A program made the translations under genes and the position numbers. Source: an uncultured bacterium (GTDB taxonomy: Bacteria; Verrucomicrobiota; Kiritimatiellia; RFP12; UBA1067). From it: a stretch of DNA of 64,000 bases. A model generated the notes under the pieces. The model saw only the letters and a list, made by a program, of their open reading frames with translations. It was not told the DNA's origin and did not search any database. Numbering within the stretch: position 1 is the stretch's first letter; each line of letters begins with the position of its first letter. Shown in pieces: positions 25,917 through 34,709 of the stretch. Location: assembly GCA_902764415.1 (NCBI GenBank), contig CACWVU010000002.1, forward strand, positions 36,696 through 100,695, written 5' to 3'.

Positions 25917-28900
25917 ATGGGCATCATCAAGGAAATGCACGGCGACATCGAGCAGGAGGCAATCCACCTTCTCGCGCGGTATCGTGATGCATTGATGATG
26001 GAGGCGATATCGCTTACCTCGGGCGATATTCATGCCGCCGAAGAGCTGGTTTTGCAGGCTTTTGAGGTTCATCTGTTCAATCGCGAAAGGTATAACTCGT
26101 CGAAAGGGGGACTTTTGCCGTGGCTGAAGGGGATTGTGCGCAAAATACACGGCAAGGCGGTGCGGGACAAGGCCACGCGATCAATTGCCTATCTTTCGCC
26201 GGAGGAACTGGAGGTCTTGAGCGATATCCGTGCTCAGAGCAAGTCCACCAACGAGGAGGTCGAGTCCAATTCCGACGCTGAGATTGTGCGTGATGCGATT
26301 GCCAGATTGCCTGAAAGTGCGCGTTCGGTAATTGTGCTCCACTATTTTGAATCGCTTTCGATTCGCCAGATTGCGGGAATGCTCTGCAAATCACAAGATT
26401 CGGTGAGAAGCAACCTCTACTACGCGCGCAAGGTTCTTGCGAAACGTCTCGGCAAGATGCTGGGCCGAGCCTCGCTTGCCGTTGGCGCTCTCCTTGTAGG
26501 ATCCTCGCTTCTCTACGCCGCCGCCGTAATGACCGGCCTCGTGTTCCCGCTCTTCACGGGGACAGACCCCGCAACTGTCGATCCCGCACCTGTCGTCTCG
26601 CAAGCCAATGGGGACAGACCCCATGTTGATGGGGACAAGGCAGAAGGAGGACAGACCCTGCAAACCATTGGGGGCAGCCCCCAGGCTGATGGGGACAGAC
26701 ACCAGAAGAATCAGAGCGAAAGTGAGTGTTTAAACGAAAAAACAGAGGAAAATACCATGGATGCTACAACTAATGCCGTCACTTGGGGATCTTCGGTCAA
26801 AGCTGCCGCGGTGAAGACGCTTGCTTCAGTTGCGCTTGCAGTCACGGCCGTGTTCGGTGCCGCTCCAGCTGTTCAAGGCGCTGGGGAGCCGACCATCTCG
26901 TTAGAGGGTGACACGATCACGGTGACGGTTCCCGAGGGAACGGTTGCGACCAATGCGTCGCTCTACCTTTGCTGGGGCGCGCTGGACGCAGGCGAGGCGG
27001 TCTCCGCGTGGAGCCATTCGGTCTGCCTTGCCGACGGCAGCGTAACGGCGACCGGCGGCGTCTGGACCGTCTCGGCCGCGGAGAAAGGCGTTTTCGCCGC
27101 AATGCGCGCGATTGTCGCGGTGACGCGTCCCTACAAGGCGGTTGAATATGTCGAGTCCACGACGGGGGAGGCTGGGCTGGGCGGTGAGGACGTCACCCAT
27201 AAGACGCTGTCGGTATATTCGGGAGTTCGCGCGAGGACCGGCCTGCACGTGAAGACGCGGATGATGTGGCTTGCGTATGCTGACATGGATCTATGCGGCG
27301 GACGTATGGCATCCGGCAACGGCGACAGCAACCGCATCTTCCCCATCCACACGTACCAGAACAAATGGTTTCTCGGCTACGGCGGCACGAGATACAACTC
27401 GACGGCGTGCGAGACCAATGTCATCTACGAGGTGGAGGCAAAGCTCTATCGCGGACGGCAGACGCTGTCGGTGGACGGGAACCAGATCTGCGAAACGGAT
27501 GACAACCGCTACGTCGATACGGGCGGGCAATGCGCGGTTTTCGGCGCATACTATATGGCCAACACCATCAACCCGATCGGTTCCACGGCGCATGCGCGCT
27601 GCTATTACCTCAAGATGTGGGAGAACGGCAACACGACGGACAACCCTGAGGGCGACCTCGTGCGCGACTTCGTGCCGGTGAAGGACCCAGACGGTCACGG
27701 TGCGCTCTACGACAAAGTGACCGGCCTCGTCTTCGAGTCTGTCTATTTCGGTACAAACACCGTCGAACACCTGGCCGTCGGGGCGGAAACCGGCGAGACG
27801 CTGAACTTGACGACCTACCGCGCCAGCGCGGTTGCGAACTACCATCTGCCGGTGGTTTCCGTTGCGGGTGACACGATCAACGTGTCGGTGCCGCCGGATG
27901 GGGTTGCCTCGCCGTGCGGCGTGGTTCTATGCTGGGGCTACGACCCCGGCGGCGACACCATCGACTCCTGGCCAAGCTCATACGTACTCACGACGAACGG
28001 ACTCACTTCGGCCGGGGGAACCTTCTCCGCTTCGGCCGCCGCGTTGGGCATTACGGGCGGCCAGCGCATGCGCGCCTTCATCGTGCCTGGCGAAGCCAAG
28101 CGCGTCGAATACGTGGCGAGCGACAACACCATCCGGGTAGACAACAACATCCTCCGCACGGTCTATATCGACACGGGCGTGGACGCGCGAAGCGGACTTC
28201 GCATCGAGGCGGAGATGATGTGGCTGAATTTTGGCGACTGCGAGTTCTGCGGCGCGCGCTATACGACCGGCGACAACCGGCGCATCTTCCCGATCCACAT
28301 CGTCAACGGCAAATGGTTCCATGGATACGGGGCGGTCGGAATGGATACCGGGCACGACGTCACTCTTTGCACCCGCTACCAGATCGCCTCATGGCTCTAC
28401 GACGGCCTACAGCGTCTCAAGGTCATAGATGTCGATGCGGGAACTACCAACGTTGTCAACGAGCAGACCAACGGAGGCGAGGTCACCACGGAAGGAACCT
28501 GCACGCTTTTCGCCGCTTGGTACGGCCAATCCAAGTTCCCCGGGCTTTCCACCCGCGCGCGCTGCTATTCCCTCAAGATGTGGGAGAACGGCAACACGAC
28601 GGACAATCCCGAAGGCGACCTCGTGCGCGACTTCGTGCCGGTGAAGGACTACTACGGGCGCGGCGGCGTCTTCGACCGCGTGACCGGCAAGGTCTTCTAT
28701 TCGGGGTGCTATCTCAATGGCCTTGACACGCCAGCCTACATCAATTGCGGCGACGAGACGGGCGAGTCGGTCGTGTCGCTGCAGCCGGAAGTGGTGGTGG
28801 GGAGTTCTGCCGTGGCCGACTACATGCCCGAGACCCTGGAAACGAGCGTTGCCGGCGGCGCGATCAACGTCACGGTGCCGCCGGGCGCGGCAGTCGGCGA

Positions 28901-29783
28901 AACCAACATGCTGGTCGTCTGCTGGGGCGACCGCGACTATGGCATCTTCGCGAATGACTGGCCCAATGTCCTGGCGACGCAGGTGGCTGTCGGGCAGGAG
29001 GGCGGGAGGTTCTCCTTCCCGGCGAAGGTGGTGGAGCCCAGGTCCGCGTTCCGCGCCTTCCTGGTCAAGTCGATGGGCTTCGCCGACTACATTTCGTCTG
29101 CCGGCAACTCGGCCAACAACAACATCACCGTCTATCTCGACACCGGGGTCAAGGCGAAGCACGGCCTACGCGTCCAGACCCGCATCGAGTGGCTGGCAAA
29201 ATGGTCCGACTTCGGATTCATAGGCGCACGCCCGGATAGCGGCGACTCGCGGTTCCTCCCGATCTACGGATACCCGAACGGCCAGTGGGGGCTTGGATGG
29301 AAATCCGGCAATTTCCAAAAGGGCCCTTTCGCCGTCGACACGCCCTACGAGGTCGAGGCGAAGATGTATTCCGGCGAACAGCGGCTGACGGTCGATGGCG
29401 TGGACAAGTACGCGGGTTCGGACATCTCCTGGACGCCGGACTACGACGTCAACGTCTTCGCCTTTGCTGTAAACTGGTATTCTCCAAAGCAGGGGTCGCC
29501 GAACTATGGCTGCCGGGCGAAGTGCCACTACCTCAAGATGTACACCGACGGCGACCCGACGACAAATCCGGACGGAACGCTCGCGCGCGACTATGTGCCG
29601 GCGGTGCTGGACGGAGTCGCCGGGATGTACGACCGCCTGAACAGGACTTTCTCCGGCAGCGCCGGCACTGGCGCGTTCCAGTATGGCGCAATCACGAACG
29701 TCACCGGCTACGTCCGGACGACGCTATGCGCGTCGCCGTCTGCTGAAATGATTGGCAGCGGATTCCTGGTCATCGTCAAATAG
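25917..29783 (+). CDS. ECF sigma factor fused to three surface Ig/laminin-G-like repeats
   Basis: 1288 aa. Residues ~12-85 resemble sigma region 2 (DIHAAEELVLQAFEVHLF) and ~120-175 region 4 (LPESARSVIVLHYFESLSIRQIAGML, then a YYARK helix). A membrane helix follows (~185-210), then a Gly/Asp-rich linker. A second hydrophobic stretch (~293-318, ending AAPAVQGAGEP) looks like a signal peptide. Three units then start near residues 323, 643 and 971. Each unit has an Ig-like strand region (GDTITVTVPEG) and a laminin-G-like domain (YIDTGV.ARSGLR, RIFPIH, ARCYSLKMWENGNTTDNPEGDL). An internal ATG at 26757 with AGAGGAA upstream could independently start a 1008-aa secreted protein. The fusion could make a membrane-tethered sigma factor; that is inference. 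Confidence 0.8.
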   Translation: MGIIKEMHGDIEQEAIHLLARYRDALMMEAISLTSGDIHAAEELVLQAFEVHLFNRERYNSSKGGLLPWLKGIVRKIHGKAVRDKATRSIAYLSPEELEVLSDIRAQSKSTNEEVESNSDAEIVRDAIARLPESARSVIVLHYFESLSIRQIAGMLCKSQDSVRSNLYYARKVLAKRLGKMLGRASLAVGALLVGSSLLYAAAVMTGLVFPLFTGTDPATVDPAPVVSQANGDRPHVDGDKAEGGQTLQTIGGSPQADGDRHQKNQSESECLNEKTEENTMDATTNAVTWGSSVKAAAVKTLASVALAVTAVFGAAPAVQGAGEPTISLEGDTITVTVPEGTVATNASLYLCWGALDAGEAVSAWSHSVCLADGSVTATGGVWTVSAAEKGVFAAMRAIVAVTRPYKAVEYVESTTGEAGLGGEDVTHKTLSVYSGVRARTGLHVKTRMMWLAYADMDLCGGRMASGNGDSNRIFPIHTYQNKWFLGYGGTRYNSTACETNVIYEVEAKLYRGRQTLSVDGNQICETDDNRYVDTGGQCAVFGAYYMANTINPIGSTAHARCYYLKMWENGNTTDNPEGDLVRDFVPVKDPDGHGALYDKVTGLVFESVYFGTNTVEHLAVGAETGETLNLTTYRASAVANYHLPVVSVAGDTINVSVPPDGVASPCGVVLCWGYDPGGDTIDSWPSSYVLTTNGLTSAGGTFSASAAALGITGGQRMRAFIVPGEAKRVEYVASDNTIRVDNNILRTVYIDTGVDARSGLRIEAEMMWLNFGDCEFCGARYTTGDNRRIFPIHIVNGKWFHGYGAVGMDTGHDVTLCTRYQIASWLYDGLQRLKVIDVDAGTTNVVNEQTNGGEVTTEGTCTLFAAWYGQSKFPGLSTRARCYSLKMWENGNTTDNPEGDLVRDFVPVKDYYGRGGVFDRVTGKVFYSGCYLNGLDTPAYINCGDETGESVVSLQPEVVVGSSAVADYMPETLETSVAGGAINVTVPPGAAVGETNMLVVCWGDRDYGIFANDWPNVLATQVAVGQEGGRFSFPAKVVEPRSAFRAFLVKSMGFADYISSAGNSANNNITVYLDTGVKAKHGLRVQTRIEWLAKWSDFGFIGARPDSGDSRFLPIYGYPNGQWGLGWKSGNFQKGPFAVDTPYEVEAKMYSGEQRLTVDGVDKYAGSDISWTPDYDVNVFAFAVNWYSPKQGSPNYGCRAKCHYLKMYTDGDPTTNPDGTLARDYVPAVLDGVAGMYDRLNRTFSGSAGTGAFQYGAITNVTGYVRTTLCASPSAEMIGSGFLVIVK
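26558..26703. repeat. GGGGACAGACCCC-type palindromic repeats in coding linker
   Basis: Exact copies lie at 26558-26570 and 26610-26622. Degenerate copies follow at 26631-26638, 26648-26657, 26670-26682 (GGGGGCAGCCCCC) and 26691-26703. Each can form a short GGGG/CCCC hairpin. They are translated as the GDRPH/GGSPQADGDRH linker of the fusion protein. Confidence 0.8.
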
Positions 29784-29821
29784 GCGGTAATTCGTCAGTT
29801 CGCGAAGCCGATGTCGCGGAG

Positions 29822-29856
29822 CGCCGCCTGACGAGCAGGGGCTGGCGGCGTGTTTG
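29822..29856 (+). terminator. Weak terminator-like hairpin
   Basis: CGCCGCC (29822-29828) pairs with GGCGGCG (29844-29850) over a 15-nt loop and is followed by TGTTTG. The T-run is poor, so termination is uncertain. Confidence 0.35.
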
Positions 29857-29870
29857 CATTGAAAGCGCGC

Positions 29871-29900
29871 TTGACAAGTCATGCGCCGATGGCGTAGAAT
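29871..29900 (+). promoter_or_regulatory. Promoter with canonical -35 before a 29-codon ORF
   Basis: TTGACA (29871-29876) and TAGAAT (29895-29900) are 18 nt apart. The ATG of the small open frame begins 9 nt after the -10. It is the only perfect -35 hexamer noticed in the window. Confidence 0.65.
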
Positions 29901-29909
29901 ACACTCACT

Positions 29910-29999
29910 ATGAAAAAAGCTTGGATTGCGCTGTTGGCATCGATGGCTGGATGCGCCTGCTTTGCGCTCGACGCCGTGACCCTGCGATTTTTGGTATAA
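29910..29999 (+). pseudogene. Truncated exported-protein gene (29 aa signal peptide)
   Basis: The reading frame encodes MKKAWIALLASMAGCACFA followed by ten residues and TAA. It is a textbook signal peptide with nothing behind it: Lys-Lys, a hydrophobic core and a lipobox-like SMAGC. It has its own TTGACA/TAGAAT promoter. The TAA lies inside the TATAAT of the fhs promoter. The most likely reading is a 5' remnant of an exported-protein gene whose remainder was replaced by the fhs promoter and gene. A genuine small peptide or a leader ORF cannot be excluded. Confidence 0.5.
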
Positions 30000-30000
30000 T
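29992..30000 (+). promoter_or_regulatory. Extended -10 promoter of fhs, leaderless type
   Basis: TGgTATAAT ends 7 nt before the fhs ATG (ACAACCT between). The upstream small frame stops within the box. No -35 is evident. Confidence 0.75.
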
Positions 30001-30007
30001 ACAACCT

Positions 30008-31771
30008 ATGAAACTCGATCCAACGAAGATGAAGGACTGGGAGGTCGCAGAGGCCGCCGAGGCCGGGATGCGTCCGGCGGCCGATCTCCTTGCCGAACTG
30101 GGGGTGGAAAAGGGCGAATGGGATGCCTACGGCACCTATCTCGCCAAGGTGGACGCGACGAAGGTGCTGCGGCGGCTCGGGGAGAAGAAGCGCGCGAAGT
30201 ACATCGACGTCACCGCCATCACCCCGACCGCGCTCGGCGAGGGCAAGACCACGACGACGCTCGGGCTCGTCGAGGGGCTTGGCCGCCTCGGCAAGCGCGT
30301 GATCGGCTGCGTGCGCCAGCCTTCCGGCGGCCCGACCTTCAACATCAAGGGGTCCGCGGCCGGCGGCGGGCTCGCCCAGGTGATTCCGCTGACCTCGCTC
30401 TCGCTGGGGCTGACCGGCGACATCGACGCGATCACCAACGCCAACAACCTGGCGATGGTGGCGCTCAACTCGCGCATGCAGCACGAGCGCAACCACGACG
30501 ACGCCTGGCTCGCCGAGCGCGGGCTGAAGCGGCTCGACATCGACCCGGAGCGCATCCAGTTCCGCTGGGCGATGGACTTCTGCGCGCAGGGGCTGAGGAA
30601 CATCGAGATCGGTCGCGGCGGCAAGTTGGACGGCTTCAACTGCAGTTCCGGCTTCTACATCACCGTAGCCTCCGAGGTGATGGCGATCCTCGCGATGAGC
30701 GCCGACCTCGCCGACCTCCGGTCGCGGCTCTCGAAGATAGTCGTCGCCTACTCGAAGTCCGGCGCGCCGGTGACGACGAAGGACCTCGAGGTCGACGGCG
30801 CGATGTGCGCGCTGCTCGTCAACGCGATCAAGCCGACGCTGATGCAGTCCATCGAGGGCCAGCCGGTGTTCGTGCACGCCGGGCCATTCGCCAACATCGC
30901 CATCGGCCAGAACTCGGTCGTCGCCGACCGGCTCGCCTGCGCGCTCGGCGACTACGTGGTGACGGAGAGCGGCTTCGCGAGCGACATGGGCTACGAGAAG
31001 TTCTGGAACATCAAGTGCCGCTGCTCGGGGCTCAAGCCCGACGCGGTGGTGCTGGTGGCGACCGTACGCGCGCTCAAGGCGCACGGCGGCGCGCCCAAGG
31101 TGAAGGCGGGGCTGCCGCTCGACCCGGCGTACACCACCGAGAACCTGGAGCTGCTGGAGAAGGGCTGCGACAACCTGCTCGCGCACATCGACATCATCCG
31201 CCGCTCGGGCGTGCAGCCGGTCGTCTGCCTCAACGCGTTCTACACCGACACCCCGGCCGAGCGCGCGCTGGTGAAGTCCTTCGCCGAGCGCGCCGGCGCG
31301 GCGTTCGCCGTCTCCGACCACTGGCTGAAGGGCGGCGAGGGCGCGCTGGAGCTCGCCGAGGCGGTGGTGAAGGCGTGCAGCGAGCCGAACTCGTTCGAAT
31401 ACCTCTGCGACCTCGCCGAGCCGATCTCGGCGCGGATCGAGAAGCAGGTGAAGGAGGTCTACGGCGGCGACGGGGTGGACTACGAGCCCGCGGCGCTCGA
31501 GAAGCTCCGGCGTTTCGAGGCCGACCCCGAGACTGCGCGCCTGCCGGTCTGCATGGCCAAGACGCAATACTCGCTTTCGCACGACCCGGCGCTCCTGGGG
31601 CGGCCGAAGGGCTGGCGGCTGCCGGTCAAGGACATCCTCATCTACAGCGGCGCGGGGCTGCTGGTGCCGGTCGCCGGCGAGATCAAGCTCATGCCCGGCA
31701 CCTCCGCCTCGCCCGCCTACCGCAAGATCGACGTCGACGTGGAGACCGGCCGCGTGCGCGGGCTGTTCTGA
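30008..31771 (+). CDS. fhs: Formate-tetrahydrofolate ligase
   Basis: 587 aa. Makes 10-formyl-THF from formate, THF and ATP in the cytoplasm. Signatures include the P-loop-like TPTALGEGKTTTTLGL, RQPSGGPTFNIKGSAAGGG, DIDAITNANNLAM and VVTESGFASDMGYEKF. The length is slightly above the usual ~555. It is followed 15 nt later by purN, which consumes 10-formyl-THF, so the two form a purine one-carbon operon. Its mRNA is predicted to be leaderless. Confidence 0.96.
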   Translation: MKLDPTKMKDWEVAEAAEAGMRPAADLLAELGVEKGEWDAYGTYLAKVDATKVLRRLGEKKRAKYIDVTAITPTALGEGKTTTTLGLVEGLGRLGKRVIGCVRQPSGGPTFNIKGSAAGGGLAQVIPLTSLSLGLTGDIDAITNANNLAMVALNSRMQHERNHDDAWLAERGLKRLDIDPERIQFRWAMDFCAQGLRNIEIGRGGKLDGFNCSSGFYITVASEVMAILAMSADLADLRSRLSKIVVAYSKSGAPVTTKDLEVDGAMCALLVNAIKPTLMQSIEGQPVFVHAGPFANIAIGQNSVVADRLACALGDYVVTESGFASDMGYEKFWNIKCRCSGLKPDAVVLVATVRALKAHGGAPKVKAGLPLDPAYTTENLELLEKGCDNLLAHIDIIRRSGVQPVVCLNAFYTDTPAERALVKSFAERAGAAFAVSDHWLKGGEGALELAEAVVKACSEPNSFEYLCDLAEPISARIEKQVKEVYGGDGVDYEPAALEKLRRFEADPETARLPVCMAKTQYSLSHDPALLGRPKGWRLPVKDILIYSGAGLLVPVAGEIKLMPGTSASPAYRKIDVDVETGRVRGLF

Positions 31772-31786
31772 TCTGGAGGAGGTGAA

Positions 31787-32416
31787 ATGAGCAGGCTGAA
31801 GATCGGGGTGTTGGGTTCGGGCTCGGGCTCGAACATGCAGTCGATAGTCGACGAGATCGAGGCGGGGCGGCTCGACGCGGAGGTGCGGGTGGTGCTTGCC
31901 GACGTGCCGGACGCGAAGATCCTCGACCGCGCGAAGCGGCACGGCATTCCCTGCCAGTATCTCGACTGCGCGCCGTGGAAGACTAAACTCGAGGGTCCGG
32001 CGGAGGACCGCTGCATCGAGATTCTCAAGGCGGCGGGTGTCGACACGGTCGTCCTCGCCGGCTTTATGCGCATCGTCAAGCCCAAGCTCCTCGCGGCGTT
32101 CCCGAACCGCGTCCTCAACATCCACCCCGCGCTACTGCCGGCGTTCCCCGGCGTCCACAGCTGGACGCAGGCGCTTGACTACGGCTGCAAGGTGGCGGGG
32201 GTGACGGTGCACTTCGTGGACGGCGGCACCGATACCGGCCCGATCATCGTGCAGAAGGCGGTGCCGGTCCTCGAGGACGACACGCCCGAGACCCTGCACG
32301 CGCGCATCCAGGTCGAGGAGCACAAGGCGTTCCCCGAGGCGCTTGCGCTCCTTGCCGCCGGCCGGCTCTCCGTCGAAGGCCGCCGGGTCCGGATTGACCC
32401 GGCGGGGACAGTATGA
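31787..32416 (+). CDS. purN: Phosphoribosylglycinamide formyltransferase
   Basis: 209 aa. Transfers formyl from 10-formyl-THF to GAR in purine synthesis. Motifs are the glycine-rich GSGSGSNMQS, the folate/catalytic block RVLNIHPALLPAFPG, and VHFVDGGTDTGPII with the catalytic Asp. GGAGGAGG lies just before the ATG. It is the natural partner of fhs. The stop overlaps the start of the next -10 box. Confidence 0.95.
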   Translation: MSRLKIGVLGSGSGSNMQSIVDEIEAGRLDAEVRVVLADVPDAKILDRAKRHGIPCQYLDCAPWKTKLEGPAEDRCIEILKAAGVDTVVLAGFMRIVKPKLLAAFPNRVLNIHPALLPAFPGVHSWTQALDYGCKVAGVTVHFVDGGTDTGPIIVQKAVPVLEDDTPETLHARIQVEEHKAFPEALALLAAGRLSVEGRRVRIDPAGTV

Positions 32417-32422
32417 TACACT
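32414..32422 (+). promoter_or_regulatory. Possible extended -10 promoter of the lolD-like gene
   Basis: TGaTACACT followed by ACGCATAG resembles the TGgTATAATACGC class. The ATG is 31 nt further on. It begins at the purN stop codon. The match is weaker than for the other boxes. Confidence 0.4.
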
Positions 32423-32453
32423 ACGCATAGCGAGACAAATAGGGGCTGCGCAG

Positions 32454-33086
32454 ATGGTGGTACTCGGAACGATAGACCTGAAAAAGACATTCAAGATTCC
32501 TGGCCAGAAGCCGATCGAGGTTCTGAAGGGGGTCAACTTCTCCGTCTTCCCGGGCGAGAAGGTGGCGATCGTCGGCCGCAGCGGCGCGGGGAAGTCGACC
32601 CTGCTCAACATCCTCGGCGGGCTCGAGAAGCCAACCAGCGGCTCGGTGACGCGTCCGCAGAACATCGGCTTTGTCTTCCAGCAGTACCACCTGATGCCGG
32701 AGCTCACCGTCTACGAGAACGTGCTCCTGCCCACCATGTCCGCCAAGATGCGCGCCCTCGTCGGCGGCGCGGCCGGCGCCCGCCGCGCGCGAGAGCTGCT
32801 GGAGCAGGTCGGGCTCGGGGACCGCCTGCGCCACCTGCCGTCGGAGCTCTCCGGCGGCGAGCAGCAGCGCGTCGCGCTCGCCCGCGCGCTGGTGACCGAC
32901 CCCGAGCTGGTGCTGGCCGACGAGCCCACCGGCAACCTTGACGCGATGACGGGGTCCGAGATCCTGCGCATGCTCGCCGACCTTTCGGCCGGCACTTCGG
33001 TTTCGCTGGTGATGGTGACCCACTCGCCCGAGGCCGCGGCAATCTGCGACCGGGTGCTTACCCTCGAAGGAGGCGTCCTCAGATGA
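32454..33086 (+). CDS. LolD/MacB-type ABC transporter ATPase
   Basis: A 210-aa ATPase of the family that extracts lipoproteins (LolD) or powers MacB/FtsE-type exporters. Walker A is GRSGAGKSTLLN, the signature is LSGGEQQR, Walker B is LVLADEPTGNLD, and the Q-loop lies in FVFQQYHLMPELTVYENVLLP, which is characteristic of the group. No LolC/E-type permease is nearby, so the exact system is undecided. The ATG at 32454 gives the normal N-terminus, though the adjacent GTG is possible. It overlaps the next gene by 4 nt. Confidence 0.85.
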   Translation: MVVLGTIDLKKTFKIPGQKPIEVLKGVNFSVFPGEKVAIVGRSGAGKSTLLNILGGLEKPTSGSVTRPQNIGFVFQQYHLMPELTVYENVLLPTMSAKMRALVGGAAGARRARELLEQVGLGDRLRHLPSELSGGEQQRVALARALVTDPELVLADEPTGNLDAMTGSEILRMLADLSAGTSVSLVMVTHSPEAAAICDRVLTLEGGVLR

Positions 33087-34690
33087 CCGCTTCCCGTCTC
33101 GCCGCCGTGCTGGCGGCCGTCGTCGCCTTGTCCGCCGCCTCTGCCGCGGTGCCGCAGCCTTTCCCGCGCGCGACGCCGGAGTCGCAGGGAGTGCCGAGCG
33201 AGGCGGTCCTCGACCTCGTCGAGCGGCTCCACGCCGAAGGCGACTGGGTTCATGCCTACATGCTCATCCGCCACGGCAAGGTGGTGGCCGAGGGCTGGTG
33301 GGCGCCGTATTCGGCGGACGAGCGCCACCAGCTCTACTCCGCGTCGAAGGCGTTTGCCGCGATGGGCATCGGCTATGCGGCGGAGGAGCGGCTGCTCACG
33401 CTCAACGACCGCGTGGACTGGTTCTTCCCCTGGTATGTGCCGGCTCCGCGCGATCCGCGCGCCGCGGCGATGCGCGTGCGCGACCTGATGGCGATGTCGA
33501 GCGGACTCAAGAGCGATCCTTTCAACGCAATGGTCACCGCGCCCGCCGGCGAGCAGGTGCGCAGGTTCTACGAGACGCCGATGGACGTCGAGCCGGGCAT
33601 CTTCTTCCGCTACATGAGCGGCAACACGGCGATGCTCGCGCAGATCCTCCGCCGCGTGACCGGCGAGCCTGACCTCGTGAAATACCTCGACTCGCGGCTC
33701 TTCTCCAAGCTCGGCATCGAGGACATGCTCTGGGCGCGCCAGCCCGACGGCACCGTCGCCGGCGGCTCCGGCTTCGAGCTCCGGACCGAGGACTTCGCCA
33801 AGGTCGGCCAGCTGCTCCTCCAGAACGGCGTCTGGAAGGGCGAGCGGCTGCTTCCGCTCTGGTGGGTGAAGCAGGCGACGAGCTGCCAGACTCCCTACGG
33901 CAACGTGCTCGACCCGGTGCTTGCGCTCCACGTCGGCACCGAGGGCTGGGAGGACTGGGAGGTCGGCTACGGCTACCAGCTCTGGATGGGCCGCTACGAG
34001 ACCTTCCGGCTCTGCGGGGCGTTCGGCCAGATCGCGATTGTGATGCCGTCCGAGGACGTAGTCTTCGTCTCCAACGCCGGCGGCGGCGGGGCGAACTCGA
34101 AGTCGGTGAACGCATTCTACGACGCCATGCTCGGGAAGTTCTCCCAGTCGCCGCTCCCAGAGAACCCGTCCGCGCTCAAGCGCCTCCGGGAGCGCTCCGC
34201 GGCGCTTTCGATCACCGCGCCCGCGGCGAAGGACGCGGCAAAGCCCACGCCCGGAGCCGCCGCCATGGCCCGCCGCGGCTGGTGCGCGCCGGAGGTGCCA
34301 GCCGACGCTGCGAAGAAGGGCGATGCGGCCGCAAGCACCTATTTCGAGGAGAGCGTGAAGGCGCTTGCGTTCGACGAGGCGACGGGCACGCTCGTAGTCT
34401 CCAACAGCTTCGGCCGCCAGGAGCTCAAGGTCGGACGCGGCGGCAAGTGGGCGCGCGGCGAGCTGGAGGCCGAGAAGCACTCCGCGCTCACCTTGAGCCG
34501 CGTCCCCGGCGGGAAGCAGCCGGTCGGAGTCTCGGGCGGGTGGACCTCGCCGACGGAGCTTAAGGCGCGCATCTGCTTCGTCCGCTCGCCGGCGATTGTT
34601 GACGTTATCCTCGACTGCGGCGGCGACGCCGTGTCCGTCAGGACCGAATGCCAGCTTTTCAAGCGCTACCGCCACCCGGCCGAGAAATAA
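33083..34690 (+). CDS. Exported serine hydrolase, beta-lactamase/class C family
   Basis: 535 aa. A signal peptide (1-21) leads into a beta-lactamase-related domain (~30-360). The SxxK motif is in YSASKAF and the YxN-like motif in FRYMSGNT. GFELRTEDFAKVGQLLLQNG is typical of esterase or peptidase members of this family. The C-terminal ~170 residues are a beta-rich extension with no recognised family. True antibiotic hydrolysis is unlikely; a periplasmic esterase or D-aminopeptidase role is more probable. It overlaps the ABC ATPase start-to-stop, suggesting co-expression. Confidence 0.82.
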   Translation: MTASRLAAVLAAVVALSAASAAVPQPFPRATPESQGVPSEAVLDLVERLHAEGDWVHAYMLIRHGKVVAEGWWAPYSADERHQLYSASKAFAAMGIGYAAEERLLTLNDRVDWFFPWYVPAPRDPRAAAMRVRDLMAMSSGLKSDPFNAMVTAPAGEQVRRFYETPMDVEPGIFFRYMSGNTAMLAQILRRVTGEPDLVKYLDSRLFSKLGIEDMLWARQPDGTVAGGSGFELRTEDFAKVGQLLLQNGVWKGERLLPLWWVKQATSCQTPYGNVLDPVLALHVGTEGWEDWEVGYGYQLWMGRYETFRLCGAFGQIAIVMPSEDVVFVSNAGGGGANSKSVNAFYDAMLGKFSQSPLPENPSALKRLRERSAALSITAPAAKDAAKPTPGAAAMARRGWCAPEVPADAAKKGDAAASTYFEESVKALAFDEATGTLVVSNSFGRQELKVGRGGKWARGELEAEKHSALTLSRVPGGKQPVGVSGGWTSPTELKARICFVRSPAIVDVILDCGGDAVSVRTECQLFKRYRHPAEK

Positions 34691-34709
34691 GGGAAAGGAA
34701 CAACTCGAC

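Noticed and set aside
33083..34690. Antibiotic-resistance beta-lactamase
   Set aside because: Only the generic serine-hydrolase motifs of the family are present, with a long extra C-terminal region; esterase or peptidase activity is more likely.
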